Shown here piece after piece: positions 25,601 to 36,557 of a stretch of 64,000 bases of DNA. This DNA is from Rotaria macrura (lineage: Eukaryota > Rotifera > Eurotatoria > Philodinida > Philodinidae). The stretch spans positions 124,001-188,000 of the forward strand of contig OENT01000023.1 in assembly GCA_900239685.1 (NCBI GenBank), written 5' to 3'. The notes beneath the pieces were generated by a model, which worked only from the letters and a program-made list of their open reading frames with translations, did no database searches and had not been told where the DNA came from. How positions within the stretch are numbered: the first letter of the stretch is position 1; the number at the start of each line of letters is the position of its first letter. The position numbers and the translations under genes are program-made.

Positions 25601-27526
25601 TGATCAATTTTTAACAGATGATGGGTACGTTTGCCAAAAGAATTTTCTTCTTCGTTTATCATACTCTTCTTGTCATGTCTTTTAGAAAATACTCTACAGA
25701 TCAACATGACATTGATGATGCTGATGAAGATGGAAGTACTATTTATCGTGGCTTAGCTCTGCCTGTTGATATTCGTCAAGTTGTAGAGGTAAAAATATCG
25801 GAAACATACATAAGAAAAAGTAGTAGCAAAACTGTTTGAATTTTCCATGTAAATCTTAAGCAAATTGTGATTGTTATAGAACAAGAAAAAATTACATGAA
25901 TTAAGTAACATTTGCCGAAAGTTTATATTTAGTAGTAGAATTCTTAGAACTAGATATTATCAAATCATATAGTCAATTTAATGAAAGCTCAATTTTCTTT
26001 TCGAAAACTTTGTCTTTAATCAGATAATAAACGTGGGGAGAAAAACTCAACTTGACTAGTCTCTATTGAACCGAAAAATCCAATCAATTATTTGAACGAT
26101 ACTTCTTGAAGTTAAACAATGTTTCGAAAGATGTAATATATACATAATGTGCAGAAAACGAATGTGCCCCTTAAAGATTATGTGTTCAAAATTTATAAAT
26201 TTTTGTTATTGATGATACTCGTGTTGAGTTTCAGAAGGCTCGGAACACTTGAAGTTTACTACTCATCTGCTCGAAATCTAAAGTCCGGCACATATTCGTA
26301 TCGATTCGTTTAATCTAAATAGAAACTGTAAATTTTTGTAGAGTAGCAATCAGAATACTATCTAGTTTCAATAGGTAAAGCAGTATGAAAATCGTAAGTA
26401 GACATGTGTAAAATCTCAGCCTCTATAACCTTATCTGAAATAAAATTATACTGTGTCCCAAAAGAAAATTTGATGAATCCGTTTTTCTCTATTGCAATCA
26501 TGTCTTCGACTTCAAATATAGTATGGATGGATGGCATCAATAGAGACTAGAAAACTAGGAAGTATGACATTGAAACCAAAACACAATCTAGGATGATCAC
26601 CAAGTAAACGAGTTGATAAAGAACACTTCTTCTGGAAATTTTCCTATCGTTATATTAACCTTACATGTAAACAGTTCATCATCACTTTGCTACTACTATA
26701 GATACATCGTAAGTGCTATTGTGAAATGCTAACTCATGTTTTATAGATATCTGATGGTTCTAATTTAAATTACGAAACATGGTCCGATCTCGTTCGATCT
26801 CGTTCACGTGGAAATACAAATACTGATCAAGCGCGAACCCGTAGCGCAACTGGAGCATCAAATAGTTCCGGAGGTATTATTTATCTACTCTAAGTCCTAT
26901 ACTTCAAATAATATGATTTTTACGTTGGTGAAGTAGAATTTACGTCAACATCACCTGCCATAAATTCACAAGATCAATCAACGTCAGCAACAATCCCTAT
27001 TCCAACAAATCAAGTATCACTAGCACCACCACTAAATATTTGTATGATGTGTATTAATAATCCAACGAATTCAGTCCCGCATGAAAATCCGCATATCACT
27101 ATGCTAACAGATTTCTCTGATGTGAAATCATTAGCCAGTCGTCTTATTGCTGCTATTCACACGGAAGAAGTAGAAAAAAAACTTCTAAGGTTCGTTTTAT
27201 AATTCCGTTTATGAAGAAGTTTGAACTTTGAAATTTTAGTTGGAAAGAAAGTCGTCCAAAGATATTTGATAACATTTGTTTATATTCTGAAGTATGCTAT
27301 ATATTATCGTTGAGTAGTGTACGTGTAGGTGCTCAACGTTTTCTACATGATTTATTTTCTGATTGCCAATTTGAAAAGGTAAGTTGACCATAATAATAAT
27401 CTCAACAAGTAAATAGAAAACTATTTATGTTGTTTTGTTTGTTTTTAGCTTCGTAAGCGTCGTCGTCAAGTTGATAGTTTACCAGAGGAAGATGATGACG
27501 CTTTGGAACGAAGTACAAGTTTATAA
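13665..27526 (+). CDS. RICTOR: RICTOR, rapamycin-insensitive companion of mTOR
   Basis: RICTOR is the defining scaffold of mTORC2, which phosphorylates AKT, PKC and SGK kinases. 29 exons: 13665-13834, 13897-14028, 14965-15194, 15254-15504, 15570-15646, 15708-15799, 16528-16610, 16669-16756, 16842-16932, 17059-17125, 17217-17297, 18232-18323, 18384-18573, 18734-18811, 19114-19215, 19270-19316, 20015-20174, 20242-20301, 20378-20532, 20588-20717, 21378-21542, 21605-22206, 24420-24829, 24895-25624, 25686-25788, 26747-26873, 26937-27189, 27240-27378, 27449-27526. Every junction keeps phase: 4983 nt, 1660 residues (human about 1708). Family landmarks: VRAASLRALRYSIHR; RPNLLDSHMALML; WNWDLILALLK; WGLHFLISQLHD and ILDEALED; IKEALWALGHTAST; YRGLALPVDI at about 1447; FDNICLYSEV near 1596. 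Residues 1000-1430 are Ser/Thr-rich and disordered. The start is the first ATG after an in-frame stop; the N terminus is about 30-40 residues shorter than in human. A few junctions (exons 4 and 8) use weaker donors. Confidence 0.93.
16251..16274 (+). repeat. (GATT)n microsatellite in a RICTOR intron
   Basis: About six GATT units follow a short (TA)n tract in the intron between RICTOR exons 6 and 7. Confidence 0.9.
18858..18945 (+). repeat. AT/GTATAT low-complexity tract in a RICTOR intron
   Basis: Alternating TA runs are broken by gtac or gtatac in the intron between exons 14 and 15. It gives spurious Tyr/Ile-rich frames on both strands. Confidence 0.85.
22530..23905. mobile_element. Probable non-autonomous DNA-transposon-like insertion in RICTOR intron 22
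   Basis: The 2.2-kb intron 22207-24419 is the largest in RICTOR and carries a block of different texture. Its left edge is a GC-rich pyrimidine tract (gcgcccctcctcccctcc, 22538-22555). Its right edge, read on the minus strand, begins gccccctccgcctcag (23902-23887). Inward from these, both ends share words in the same order: tcg, then ttcg..gccc, then actg, cttcag or tttcag, and tgtg.g. This fits an imperfect terminal inverted repeat of about 75-85 nt. I cannot identify a clean target-site duplication. A 124-codon open frame lies inside. No transposase motif is seen. Confidence 0.4.
23444..23818 (+). other. Unrecognised open frame inside the intronic insertion
   Basis: A frame of 124 codons without a stop lies within the RICTOR intron, running from just after a TAG to TAA at 23816-23818. 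The first ATG in the frame is well inside it, at ...FEMNKTECKLVF. The peptide is Lys/Phe/Leu-rich and I do not recognise it. It could be a remnant of a transposon protein or chance. There is no evidence that it is expressed. Confidence 0.2.
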
Positions 27527-27560
27527 AAAAATAACCAAAAGAGCAATCATCAAAACTATA

Positions 27561-27566
27561 AATAAA
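27561..27566 (+). terminator. AATAAA polyadenylation signal of RICTOR
   Basis: A canonical AATAAA lies 35 nt after the RICTOR stop codon. Confidence 0.65.
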
Positions 27567-30332
27567 ATGAATATTATTTGAATACAGTCTTCCTCTCTAT
27601 TCCTTCTTGTTCATAAAATGTCAAATACGGTTTTGTTTTCTCTTTCTTGACCGGTGATCCTGAAACATCACTATTATATATGTACATGAATACATATGTA
27701 TATGAGTGGATTGCAACTGTTTGTTTCGATTGACTCTAAAAAAGAATACAAGTACGCCTTGACAAGTTCTGAGTACTGAATTTTATTGCACTCCATGCCT
27801 GTATTAAGTGGCAAAAGTTTCCCAAGATTTTATTGAATATTAAGGAAAATATACATTGTAAAGCTCAATTCCTGTTAAATTCAATTGGTAAAATTGACTT
27901 TATCCGTCGAAAAAGTTTGAATCTTCTTCTAGTTTTGTGTGGAAAATGACTTGCTAGGGTAGACTACAAGTCGCTCACGCTTACTGTTTGCATTCAATTG
28001 TGTTAAATTATAATAGAAAAAGACATTTTTGAGTGAAATCAACCAGAAAATTTTCCAAAATACGGGCTACTCTTCATATTGTTTTGGAAAACAAATGTCA
28101 CTCTACATTTTTCAACATATTGTAAAATTTTTCGTGAACCATGAAAGATCAAGAACTAACATTTTGATTACTCTCATCACTATTTGCATCGCCCGTGTTG
28201 TATAGTCAAGTCGAACAATTTTTAAAATGTCTATCCACACAGTGAGTATGCAGATACTTTCTTTTTAGAAAGTCTTAGTGTTTTTCCTAAGCAAAAAAGA
28301 CTAATCGCAGAAAGATTTTTTGCTAGTTTTTTTACTAAAACGTGTTGCGAGAATTTTGACTCACGAAATTTTCCGGTCGGAGCATCGGACTTTCGTCCCA
28401 TCCATAGAATTATTCTAAACATTCAATAAGTTCATTTTTACGATGAATCTAAGAATCAGCGAAATTTTGGATCGGGTTCAAAGTCCGGCCCAAAAATTGC
28501 GTGGATGGAAATTCTGGTTTCCAATTACAAGAGTCCTCTTTTTTCTAATGTGATCTGCGTGTCAACAGCTCTATCACACATGAAGTTGGCTTTCTGAATG
28601 TGTCACTCTACACAAAAATCTACAAGTGTCTGTACAATAGTGTGAATGTGGGACGAGGGATTAATGAAAGATTCAAATTTAAATATATGACGTATTTTTA
28701 CAGAACATCAAATATTGTACGAACTGAACAATTCACATGCTTTTCTCGTCGTTGTGATTATAGTTAGAACATTTTGTTTTCCTTGGATGAGTCCCCAAAA
28801 GAATGCTATTTTTTTTGTAATATATCTCTTATAAGTCAACAGTCGTATAAACTAGACAGTTACATTTTGATACGCATATGTGGGACATTTAGCGTAGAGT
28901 AATCTACAAAACAAGAAAAGTTACTTGAATTGGTCAATGAAAACAAAATTCATTCGGTAAATACATCTAACATCTCAATCGTATCAAAGGGTTGCAATTC
29001 ATTCATATATTTATAAATAAATAAATATATATATATATGTATATACATACATAAAATGAAGAACAGTGAGATTTCTTTAAATTGATTAACGTGAAAAAAA
29101 AATACAGTGTGAGAATTATTAGTTTTTTTTCTCGTTTATGGTATGTTTGTCTTACGTGTACGAAGTGAGTTACTTTTTCTTGTTTTTTTGTGTTTGTGTA
29201 TATTATTAACATTGATTCCACATTATTTTTCTTTACACATCTTTTGCAATGCCCCCTTCCCTATCTGCTTGTTAGTGAACTTGACGGTATAAGGAAAACA
29301 AATAAAATGCATATGAAAGAAAATAATAAAGTAGCCATTCAGAAGCGTTCATTTTCAGTAAAAAAAACAACATAACGTAATTTGTCGTATACTAAGAGAA
29401 AAAAGCAGAGATTTACTGTTGTTTTACTCATAAATGTGGTAAGAATTGATTTCTAACGATTTAAAACAAGAGAATCATTATAGCGGTTTTTTCATATAAC
29501 AAGGCAGTGAATAAATATCTTGCCCTATGTAGTATGAGTTCTATTTTTTCTATAAATCGACGGAAGAATGTTTAATCATTATGGGAATAACAGCATTTGG
29601 TCAACTTAAGAAAGCAGAAATAAACGAAAATTTCAAGAATGACTCATAATGATAATGAAAATTTTAAAATAAAACAAAGACATAAAAATTTCATTAATAT
29701 TATTCAAATTATTACGAAGACTAAATAAATTATCTAAAAAAACTATTCTTCTATCAGTTCACATAAATCAAAAAAAACAACCAAATTCACGTTTATCACA
29801 TCTGTTTAATTGCTTTCACCGATCTAACTCGTCTAATTATTCTTCAATGTTACCATACGTCATCGACATAGGATTTTGCAAGCATAATACTACCACTAAA
29901 TCGACAGTCAACGAGTACATATTGAGAAATACGAAGCAAAAAGTCGTCGGAATTTATTATGGATTATTATTACTAAAGTCATACATACTCTTGAATTAAA
30001 TTGAACCATTTGAATACATTCAAATGAATCACTGCCAAAATAATTATTTTTGGTAGCTATGATTAACTTTTGTATATTAGCCTATATTACATATGTTTCA
30101 GCATAATGATTCATACGTAATGCAATAAATTTTATTACAATGCATCGAGAAAAATAATTCTATCAAAGTTTGAACGTGATTACAAATTGACAATTCTTAA
30201 ATCTATAGAGCAGTTGTTAATATTTTTCTTTTGAATCATTTGGTGTTAAGATGGCTTTTTCTTCTTTATTCGCCCGACACAAGCTATTTAAAGATATTAA
30301 ACGATGTAACCTTTTTCAATAGGATATTTGAT

Positions 30333-30358
30333 ATGAATGAATGAATGAATGAATGAAG
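30333..30358 (+). repeat. (TGAA)n microsatellite
   Basis: About six tandem gaat units in the intergenic spacer. Confidence 0.9.
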
Positions 30359-31372
30359 ATCAGTAAGAGGTGAATTTACATACAAGAATTTTATTAAATC
30401 TAAAAGATTCATCTATGTTAAATTAAAATCAATCTATTCTTTGAAATGTATTGGTAAAATCTACTCTTAATATATTGAATGCAAATTCATTACTATTCTA
30501 CAAGCGTGTACTACAGTGATACTAATTGTACAGTTAGTAGTGGCACCGATTGTCATTAAATATGATATTTAACATTTGTTAAGGATCATTTTGTTCGACA
30601 ATTGATTCTATTGACAATCTAGAAAAGATACATAATACTTTCAAAAGGATTTATTTAGTCGAAATTTTTGTTATGCCCACTTAGAATAAATCGAAATATT
30701 TGTAATGTACTATTTGCATTATTCTAAAATGTCCACATAATAGAAATTACATTAGATGAATTCTATAAACGACTAATATCATATTGCCTATTAATTATCA
30801 TAGATTATACTATGCAATATAATCTTATTGAATTAGTTTCTCTCGATTAGTTACATAATTAGTATATGAATGAAGAAGAATACATTTTATAATGATGCAT
30901 CTATTCATTTCTAGTAGATGAATGTTATATGCTTGAACATATTTGAATACGAACATCGATTGTAAAAAAGTTTCCTTTTAAATTGCAATGAAGTACGAGA
31001 CTTGTTAGTGGCCATCGAGATTCGATGATGGATCAATTAATTTTTGTTTACTTTTGAGACATTGTCTTCAATGTAAAAAAAAGTGAACGAGAAGAAAATG
31101 TACAAAAGATCAGTTTCTAACATTATTTCGACGAGACTCAACACATATGTATTTAGTTACAAACTGTAAAAACTCGAAATAGAATTGATTTAAAACCTTG
31201 AATTTCTTCCAAAATTCCTTCGTAGGATAATTATGCAAAAGAATCATTTGATTATCTCATCAGTGTCACATAAGATAGATCGTGTATGAATCGATCTTTA
31301 ACAAAATATAATTATTTCAACAATAGAAAAATCAGTCAATGTAACAAGGATAGTTGTGTTTAAAGGTTAAAA

Positions 31373-31406
31373 ATCAAGAATAACGATGAACATCGCTATT
31401 CTTGAT
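31373..31406. repeat. Near-perfect 15-bp hairpin with a GAAC loop
   Basis: The left arm is atcaagaataacgat and the right arm is atcgctattcttgat, separated by gaac. Fourteen of the 15 positions pair; the single mismatch is A opposite C. It stands alone in intergenic DNA. It could be a palindromic repeat unit, a cruciform site or a structured RNA. Confidence 0.75.
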
Positions 31407-32709
31407 GGAATGACTTATTCGACTTATTTTATTATCACATATGTCAAACATATGAATATGTTGATGCATATCTTACAGATATAAATGTGTTAAATAATCA
31501 TACGTCACTTATTAGTCGTAATGTCATGGTTGTTTACTAATGACGAGTATCTGACCATGTATAGAACCTAATATTGCTTCGCTATTAAATGAACTCGACT
31601 CTGTTTTGATCATATACTAAAATAGAAAGTATGTATTTGACTTAATGGATGGAATGAAGACCATATAGCATTTAACTCAATTATCTGCGATAAGACAAAA
31701 AGAAATGCTTCAGTCTGGATTCTTTCGATTTGAAAAAAGAACTGCATATACAAAAGAAAACAAGACATTTCAATAAAGAATATTTTTTAATGTACAAAAG
31801 ATATGACGTAGTTTTCATACAATAAACATATCTTCTAGTCGTAGCGTGTAAATAGAACATATGTAGATTTTCGTCTGATGCTTTAGCCCTTAAACTATTG
31901 TGACATTATCAAAATTCTATACATGCATAATTCTGAAACAAATTTGTTGTAAGTTAGCGGCCAAGACCTATGGCGTTAATAATTTCTATAATTGAGCATA
32001 TTTTTAATCACATGTTTGCAAAACGATTACACAGTTCGTCCAGAGAAATTTTCGTTTCGTTTTTTGTTAATCAAAATTCTAGCCTTTCGGTCAGTCTCGT
32101 TTAATACCGATTTCTAATTACAAGCATCACAGTCATTCAAACATCAATCGAAGAGAATATAAAGTATCTTATTAAAAAGCTGACATCAAATGGAAGTAAA
32201 GCAGATGTGAAATAATTCATGTACATGAAGCAGTAATTCTTAGGTCGTTTAATAATTCTTTTGATTGGCTTAATCTTTCATGCAAACTATGATATAAATT
32301 TGCACATGCGTAATACTACTTATGAATTTTTCGTACTTAAAAACTACTACTTGCTGATACTAGTCAACTTGAACCAGACGAGATCGTTGGAACGATTAAA
32401 ATGCAGTTAACAGTATCAAAGTAATGTAATTTACATCGAAGGTAATATATTTGAAAGTTCACAAAGGAATTCAATGCTAGACATATATCTTCGTGTACGT
32501 CATGATTAAATCATTCGTTAAATGCATTCCATATAATCAACGATCAGGAAAAGAAGGAGTTCGTTTAGTTTTTATGAATTATAATTTAAATATATATAAA
32601 TAAGTGAATTTTTCTCGTTTTTTTTCTCTTGGAAAATATGAAACAAAGACAGCAGTAAAATTAAATTAAATTGGTAGTACGAGAAGACAAAAAAGAAAAT
32701 TGGAAATAA

Positions 32710-33888
32710 TTACAGTTCAGTTCTCTGAGAGAAAAGTAGCACCGTTTGTGAATTATTGGAATAGGACGAAGATGCACCTGAATGTCTATTATTTTGATTA
32801 TTTGTATTCATTGTCGTCGTTGTTGTTGTTTCTAATGATGATGTTGTATTATTTGCATCAATAAGCAACGATATACGATGTGAAGCTATCGCCTCGACAA
32901 GGGCTGATGTTATTATACGAACGGGCGCTTGTAATGTAAAAGGAAAGTCCGTATGAAGCTACGAATAAAATAGAAACATATAGTCTTTTCAAGTGAAAAA
33001 CATAATAATAGATTTAGTGTTACGCTTGCTGCACGTTCGCCATCAATTGAAGTTTGTTGTCGTGTTGATCTTAATACAGGTTGTTGTTCATTTCTTATTA
33101 AGTATTCATCAAAAGCTTCATTAGTTTCACCTATTAAACATAATATCAATAATCGATTCGACATTTTTCTTTCTCTTCTTTTTCTATGGTCAGTTTTACT
33201 TTTACCTTCATTCGATGATTGTAAACGATTAAATGGATTGATGAATACTGGAGTAGATGGAGTACTCTATATATATATATATACATATACATACACATAT
33301 ATTTATATTCAAAATTTGATATATCAATCATAGATAAACGATTGGTTCTTTTGATTTTTCTCAGTTTCTTACTAAGCGATTATAGACAATGGTTTCGGTG
33401 TGCGGCTGTGAAAACTGTCGGTGAGAATGGCGTAGCTTTTTCTCTGGATATCTATAAGAATACATTGTAAGTTTGTAAATGGAAAACAAAATGATCAGTT
33501 AAATTATACTGCGCAGAAGTAGAAGTCGATGAAAGATTAACAACAATAGCTTGTAATCGACTTGAATGCTCTATTTAATTGAATGAAAATAATCGAGAAA
33601 TAAGTAGATCGAGAAAAAACTAATATGTTTACTTACCAATTTTCTTTAACCAAATCGTTGCACTTCGTCGTCGATAGAATACAATCAATAGAATTACAAT
33701 ACCAATCACAGCAAATGTTGGAAGCGTTACAGCAAGAATAATTACTAATGGTTTGTTGCGACCATCAACTAAATTAGGTAAATCATCGGTTGTTTGTTCA
33801 ATACTTGTTTGCGTTGTTTTACTAGTCGATGAGTGATGTTCAACTGTTGTTGTTGGTACTGTTGTTATTGTACTCATTATTGATTCAT
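32710..33888 (-). CDS. Single-pass membrane protein with Ser/Thr-rich ectodomain (5' end unresolved)
   Basis: I do not recognise this protein. Exons in transcript order are 33888-33637, 33570-33510, 33451-33373, 33266-33206, 33130-33024 and 32958-32710; all phases join and end in TAA. From the first in-frame Met (33877) it has 265 residues. A roughly 50-residue Ser/Thr-rich, mucin-like N-terminal part (STITTVPTTTVEHHSSTSK) precedes one transmembrane helix (PLVIILAVTLPTFAVIGIVI) and the basic stop-transfer FYRRR. The cytoplasmic tail of about 180 residues has a Pro/Ser segment (STPSTPVFINPFNRL), an acidic linker and a Thr/Asn-rich end. The first exon opens after a strong pyrimidine-rich acceptor in phase 1, so an upstream exon, probably with a signal peptide, is likely. 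I could not find one with a matching donor. A small receptor or adhesion molecule is possible but unproven. Confidence 0.72.
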
Positions 33889-34899
33889 CTGTAGAAGTAC
33901 AAAAGAAAAAAATTAAGAAAATTTCATAGATTGAATCACATTTGTCTATAATTGTATTCATAAAAATGACTGGACACTTTTACAGTTGACTCATTGTACT
34001 TTTTTTTAATCATAGATAGATTAATTTATTTTTCTTTCTTTAGTTATGTAAGTATCTGTTGATCGTTTCGTTATATATAGACAATAGAAAAGTAAAATAC
34101 AAGACTAGAGACAGTTCAACAAATATCCAAAGGAAAAGAACGGAGAAGATGATGATTCGAAAAAGCATCAAACGGATAGACATATTTAGCTGAGAAAAAG
34201 AGAGAGAGAGAGAGAGAGAGGGGAGAGAGGGGGAGATACGCGCGAGGGGAGTGTTGGCAACAACAAGAAAAGAAGAGAAAAGAAACGCAAGAAAATGAAA
34301 GATAGACTAGGAATGATTCTATTCATTCTCGATGCATGCTGTTCGCCAATTTTACCAGTATTAAACGGCATGATACGAATAGACCATCATCCCGTATTTT
34401 GTTTTTTTTTTGACAGTACTATATATCGAACTACACACGCGATGATATAGGTATGAAATACGAACACAAAAGAAAAACAGTATTTTTTTTCAAATAAAAT
34501 TACGATAGCTTCTCTTTTCTTCTCGCTCTGTTTCGTTTATGTGACACAGATAGAAGACGTTTGATGACTGCATGAATCAACTTTTTTTTTCGCTCAGTCA
34601 CTTGGACCTTTTTTTTTTCGTGTTTTTTTTCTATGCCTCTTTTAGGTGAGTATCGACTCTTTTTGTTTAAATAATTCTTTACTGTTGGATTCGACACTTG
34701 TTTTGTTTCGATCTATATTAAGAAAATAGAAAAAACCTTTCAAATGTCATCATTATTACCATTGATGGAGCTATAGATCGAATTCGATTCATATTTGTTA
34801 TTTTTTTTCAATAAAACTCAGTTATTCTTCTATTTTCTATACCTTGATCGAATCGTAGTATGCTCATTAAAATAAATTAAATACAAACGACGGAAACTG
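33889..34899. other. Spacer between the membrane-protein gene and the A20/AN1 gene
   Basis: It probably contains the missing first exon or exons of the membrane-protein gene and the A20/AN1 gene's 3' untranslated region. A (GA)n tract lies at 34201-34235. On the minus strand this forms a long CT-rich tract ending in ctcag, a good splice-acceptor context. The short frame after it opens with a signal-peptide-like run (MSIRLMLFRIIIFSVLFL), but no donor in the needed phase is visible. Confidence 0.5.
34201..34235 (+). repeat. (GA)n microsatellite
   Basis: A long AG run continuing into gggagagaggggga; on the minus strand it reads as a polypyrimidine tract. Confidence 0.9.
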
Positions 34900-35373
34900 T
34901 TACTGTCGATTATGAACACGATCAGCGATCACTTGAGGATTTGTTTTAGCCAGAATTTTTCTTCCTACAGCTTTGTAATCTATTGGACAATGATGTTCGT
35001 TTGAATACCGACAATTTGAACAAAAATGTCCACCGCATACACATGGATATTGTAAAATGCCCATTATTTTCTTACAATTAGGACAACGAGATTTTTTCGA
35101 GGCATCATTTTTCGCTGTCGATTTTGATTGATTTAATAATGATAGATTTTCGACAGGCGATGAAATCGACACTACTGGTTCTATGACAACTTTTTCTTCT
35201 TTGATTTCAAGTGGAATATCTTGTTCTTGTTGTCGTTGTTCTTTAGATTTCTTATTATGTTTCGTAAAACATTGAGAACAAAATCCATCGAACGATGTAT
35301 TTCCAAAGAAACCGCAATTATTTTTGCATAGTTGAGGTATAATACTAGTGTTCAAATCCGTTGTTGATGCCAT
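34900..35373 (-). CDS. A20/AN1 zinc-finger protein (ZFAND5/ZFAND6 type)
   Basis: Intronless, 157 residues. Proteins of this type bind ubiquitin through the A20 finger and link the proteasome to stress responses. The A20 finger has Cys 16, 20, 32 and 35 (x3, x11, x2 spacing) within the family-like LCKNNCGFFGNTSFDGFCSQC region. The AN1 finger has Cys 97, 100, 111, 113, 118, 121 and 129 and His 127, followed by the conserved PIDYKA. At position 121 (FCSNCRYS) the usual AN1 ligand is His (FCxxHRYS). Here it is Cys, which can still bind zinc. The linker (about 40-95) is Lys/Glu-rich and disordered. Length, order and ends match ZFAND5/6, but the exact paralogue cannot be chosen. Confidence 0.95.
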   Translation of the reverse strand: MASTTDLNTSIIPQLCKNNCGFFGNTSFDGFCSQCFTKHNKKSKEQRQQEQDIPLEIKEEKVVIEPVVSISSPVENLSLLNQSKSTAKNDASKKSRCPNCKKIMGILQYPCVCGGHFCSNCRYSNEHHCPIDYKAVGRKILAKTNPQVIADRVHNRQ

Positions 35374-36431
35374 CTGGTTTCTTTTATGTTAAAGTAACAA
35401 TCGATATTGACAAAAGTTTAATTATGTTTAATAAATTGACTATGCAAATATGAGACTTATAGAAGAATAAATAGTAATAAAATAGCGATCAGAAGAAGCG
35501 GAAATTAAGATAAAAGACATTATGAAAATGAATGAACGAAAAAAAAAGTGCGCGAAAACTGATCGAGCCACTGTTGTATAGTCATTCGTTTTTGGACTAG
35601 GTCATGACTGTTGGAATCATTAGATATTTAATTATAGCATTCTTATTTTAGTCAATTGAAAAGTGTTTTTTTCGAGTAGTAAAAAAAGACGTGGAGTACC
35701 CCGTTTTTCTTGTTCTTCATTTTTTACCACTGCTGTTGCTGTTCTCACCTGTTCTTGAAATGTATGACATTAATGGAAGTTGCCCATGTCTCCTGTGACT
35801 TGTCTTATTTAAAGTATGGAGCAAAAGAGAAAACAGAGGGGGAAAAGAAAAAAAGCGAAGAAAATCAAGTAATCTATAAAAACAGTTGTTTCTTTTCTTA
35901 TAATCTTAAGTATGAGAGTCACTTTTCTACTTAATGCAAACAGTATTATGCTGCTCTGGAATGACGATACCGTCAAAAAAAGCTAATGAAACCTGGAACA
36001 GAACAGAAAAGTGAAAATTTACTTGACGAAGTTATTCGAACTCGATTATACTAGGCGATGTTATTGAAAGATATTTATGAATAAGAAGAACGTCTCTAAA
36101 ATCATAAAACTTGAACGATGACCACAAACAAATACGAACCTATGAATTTATTCTTCATCATTTATAAATTATAGATACATTCTGAAACCAATGATGTCGA
36201 TGTTGATATCGACAAAAGTAAGGTGCAGTCATGTATAATCACGAAGAAATAGGTAAACATATGTCTCTTGTATTCAATTCAAATCAAATTAGTTACGTAT
36301 GAATGAATGAAAAATGATTTCTTGTTTTTCTTCTAAGAGTGATATCAATTTGTTTGTATCCCAAATATTTTCCCCTCGTGTCTAATTCGGTTTGGTCTCA
36401 CTTCATCGATAAATTAATACTCATTGGCTCT

Positions 36432-36557
36432 TTTTCCAATTTCATCGACAAATTTTCTTTTCCAACTTCATCGACAAATTTTCTTTTCCAACTTCATCGA
36501 CAAATTTTCTTTTCCAACTTCATCGACATATTTTCTTTTCCAACTTCATCGAAACTT
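36432..36557 (+). repeat. 26-bp tandem repeat, almost five copies
   Basis: Units of 26 bp (core ccaacttcatcgacaaattt) start at 36432, 36458, 36484, 36510 and 36536. The first differs by ccaattt, the fourth by acatatt, and the last is truncated at gaaac. A degenerate copy with cttcatcgataaatt precedes them near 36400. The period is not a multiple of three, so it is not a coding repeat. The reverse complement of the core (ttgtcgatgaa) occurs once about 350 bp downstream. Confidence 0.92.

Larger units (their letters stand above)
27527..32709. other. 5.2-kb gene-poor intergenic spacer
   Basis: The spacer lies between the convergent RICTOR and membrane-protein genes. It is AT-rich with only short chance frames, the longest near 28231-28422, 29003-29221 and 29190-29375. 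None has a recognisable domain or flanking splice logic. It contains a (TGAA)n tract near 30333 and a near-perfect hairpin at 31373-31406, listed separately. I see no RNA gene. Confidence 0.6.

Noticed and set aside
28231-28500. Possible inverted repeat around shared aaagtccg words
   Set aside because: Only eight bases match in inverted orientation and the flanks do not align, so it is not enough for a mobile element.
34186-34371. Minus-strand frame ending in a Ser/Leu run that looks like a membrane segment
   Set aside because: The run is translation of a (CT)n microsatellite, and no splice donor links it to the downstream gene in phase.
34500-34697. Lys/Arg-rich minus-strand frame of 65 codons
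   Set aside because: Low-complexity T/C tract read in reverse, with no domain and no splice connection found.
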